A stretch of DNA of 64,000 bases from Ahaetulla prasina (lineage: Eukaryota; Chordata; Lepidosauria; Squamata; Colubridae). The translations under genes and the position numbers were made by a program. This document shows positions 63,161 through 64,000 of the stretch, piece by piece. The notes under the pieces are model-generated. The model was not told where the DNA came from, did not search any database, and was given only the letters and a program-made list of their open reading frames with translations. The stretch's first letter is position 1. Every line of letters begins with the position of its first letter. Where the stretch lies: contig NC_080540.1 of NCBI RefSeq assembly GCF_028640845.1, positions 261,089,458 through 261,153,457 on the forward strand, in the 5' to 3' direction.

Positions 63161-64000
63161 GTAGTGAGATTAAGTTTGTTGCCAAAGCTAGTTATTCTAG
63201 TATATATTTTTTTCTTTGTTAGCCTAGAAGTGAGAAATGCTTTATGTGATATGCCTAGTCTAGTGCACATCAGTTTTATATTAGTCTTCATGAATCTTTA
63301 GAGCCAAATGAAGTGAAATGTGGCTTAATTCTTTGGATTTACTTTACATGACCCTCTGTAAAGATTTTTGTCATTATTCAATTAATATTTGTTATTATGA
63401 TTTCTATAGGAAAGTTCTTATAATAGCTTACAATAATATTGGTTAGAAACAAACAAACAAACAAACAAACAAACCAACAAACCCCAAACACTAATATCTG
63501 ATGGAAAATTGATTTAGGGATCTCAGAAGTGAGATACAAATAAAAAACTTGGTAAAATTAAAAATAATGGCACTAGTCCTTGAACAAGAAATCTTGAGAA
63601 ACAAATTCAAGAAATATGCTATAGAAACTGAGTTCAATACTATAGTAAGATAATCAATACTATGATTTGGATCATCAACTATTTAATTAGAAAATCTTTA
63701 TCTTTTATGCCTTCTGAGACAATGAATTTAACTGGTATAAATATCTGAAAAAATCTGAAAAGGATAAGATAAATATTATAATTGAATATCTTTTTCAGAT
63801 TTTTTAAAATAAAGTACTACCTAGTAATAGGTTCCTATTCCTCTTCTAATTTCCCATGTTTCTAACAAATTGTTTTCATTAATAGAAAAATAATTATAAC
63901 TTTAAAATATATTACAGCTATTGAGGCTCCTTATAATACAACACTGAGCAAGGTTAGTATTTGTCTAATGGGGATGTGTGGTTTTTTTCAATGCCACATT
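63161..64000. other. AT-rich DNA with an AAAC microsatellite
   Basis: An (AAAC)n run lies at 63446-63482, with a few variant units. No gene or other repeat is recognised up to the end of the window. Confidence 0.5.
63446..63482 (+). repeat. (AAAC)n microsatellite
   Basis: About nine tetramer units with a CAAACCAAC variant near the end. Confidence 0.9.

Overview
This 64 kb window looks like vertebrate, almost certainly squamate and most likely snake, nuclear DNA. The reasons are in the sequence. It is AT-rich with no host protein-coding gene that I can recognise. It holds several LINE lineages of the CR1/L2 superfamily, two of which end in long ATTCT, ATT/GTT or AACAT simple repeats, a habit typical of snake genomes. 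It also holds Sauria-type tRNA-derived SINEs, Penelope-like elements, and many non-autonomous hAT-type DNA transposons with exact 8-bp target duplications. The assignment to snakes is inference from repeat content; the repeats themselves are read directly.

Layout. 0.8-2.5 kb: two LINEs meeting tail to tail in an (ATT)n/(AAT)n palindrome. 3.0-3.2 kb: an old SINE. 4.6-6.15 kb: a 1.5 kb hAT-like element carrying a nested foldback MITE. 6.3-8.2 kb: ancient CR1 and L2-type LINE remnants, one hit by a GC-rich MITE. 8.5-9.5 kb: a decayed LINE. 11.2-13.1 kb: a pyrimidine-rich, L1-like stretch and an LTR-like stretch. 13.5-16.4 kb: a decayed Penelope-like element on the minus strand, broken apart by four later insertions. 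17.1 kb: a compound tetranucleotide microsatellite. 17.3-21.8 kb: unique AT-rich DNA. 21.8-22.5 kb: a LINE with a CR1 nested inside. 24.1-26.2 kb: two near-identical LINE 3' ends head to tail. 27.7-28.8 kb: a young LINE 3' half with an open frame. 28.8-52.9 kb: mostly unique, AT-rich DNA with scattered old fragments, a second Penelope fragment with a foldback, several hAT elements, and long pentamer microsatellites. 52.9-55.75 kb: a solo LTR beside a nest of hAT, CR1 and hAT. 57.2 and 61.6 kb: Sauria SINEs. 58.3-61.5 kb: the longest LINE copy, with endonuclease and reverse transcriptase remnants, disrupted by two DNA transposons. 62-63.2 kb: old LINE and MITE remnants.

Nothing here works as a gene system in the usual sense. 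The coding capacity is retrotransposon-derived and broken or 5'-truncated in every copy. The window is best read as a gene desert or a large intron whose structure records successive insertions, many of which can be ordered because target duplications are exact. I found no convincing new biological system. The strongest second-look items are the nested transposon record with matched target duplications, LINE tails seeding microsatellites, the palindromic tail-to-tail junction at 1 kb, the Penelope foldback at 37.3 kb, and the CpG-rich hAT element at 60.4 kb.
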